Text below: more model-generated notes on this DNA | What the model saw: the letters and a program-made list of their open reading frames with translations, nothing else | The model's database searches: none | What the model was told of the DNA's origin: nothing | Position numbering within the stretch: the first letter of the stretch is position 1 | Assembly (NCBI GenBank): GCA_964023205.1 | Contig: OZ026844.1 | Location: 32,225,326-32,289,325 of the forward strand | Direction: 5' to 3' | Length of the DNA stretch: 64,000 bases | DNA from: Lutraria lutraria | Taxonomy: Eukaryota; Mollusca; Bivalvia; Venerida; Mactridae | DNA letters: not shown here

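Noticed and set aside
352..64000. Several separate genes (glycine-repeat, EGF and VWD genes in a row)
   Set aside because: Exon 46 joins glycine repeat and EGF without an intron, and all later junctions keep phase; no stop, poly(A) context or new start is needed.

Overview
The window is animal (eukaryotic) genomic DNA, AT-rich, with GT..AG introns. Its introns carry repeats that I recognise from memory as typical of bivalve molluscs: headers of the type ATGCCCCCG..CGGGGGCAT, TACCCCCGCAAACGAAG.. and ACGCCCATTTGAAAAACGGG, short tRNA-derived SINEs, and many small TA-flanked inverted-repeat elements. The bivalve assignment is an inference from these repeats; the sequence contains no species marker.

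I can support one gene, on the + strand, running through both ends of the window. Following reading frame and splice-site phase from end to end gives 69 exons (352 to 64000), every junction phase-compatible. They total 34,040 coding bases, about 11,346 codons, with no start codon, signal peptide, stop codon or 3' end in view. It therefore encodes part of a giant, probably secreted or matrix, protein.

Layout. (1) About 352-43820: 18 copies of a glycine-rich repeat of about 405-425 residues (measured between copies in exons 40-42), almost free of cysteine. Each copy alternates beta-rich stretches with glycine-rich stretches and ends in a GGGxGGRIAIH..YGG..GGPGTVY signature. (2) About 43825-54500: a long string of EGF-like modules in a repeating pattern (GCPG.. 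alternating with DCPG..). (3) 54857-55485: a non-EGF insert. (4) 55915-64000 and beyond: tandem units of EGF pair, von Willebrand factor type D (VWD), LamG/concanavalin-like and C8-like domains. Most of this lies in one exon of at least 6.4 kb.

Exon architecture is bimodal. Some repeats are cut into 5-8 small exons at matching positions and phases. Others sit unbroken in exons of 1.2-4.1 kb. Introns hold four families of small TA-flanked elements with CAGT..ACTG ends, two larger non-autonomous relatives (1.24 kb and 0.92 kb), at least four SINE copies, a tRNA-like sequence and a 0.65 kb minisatellite. The minisatellite has copied the splice acceptor of exon 12 five extra times. I found no second gene, no supported minus-strand gene, and no promoter.

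The most unusual items are the giant glycine-repeat protein itself, the minisatellite made from a splice acceptor (one decoy acceptor is open and in frame, adding 86 codons), the tandem triplication of an intron-exon boundary before exon 56, and the insertion of a LamG-like domain between VWD and C8.
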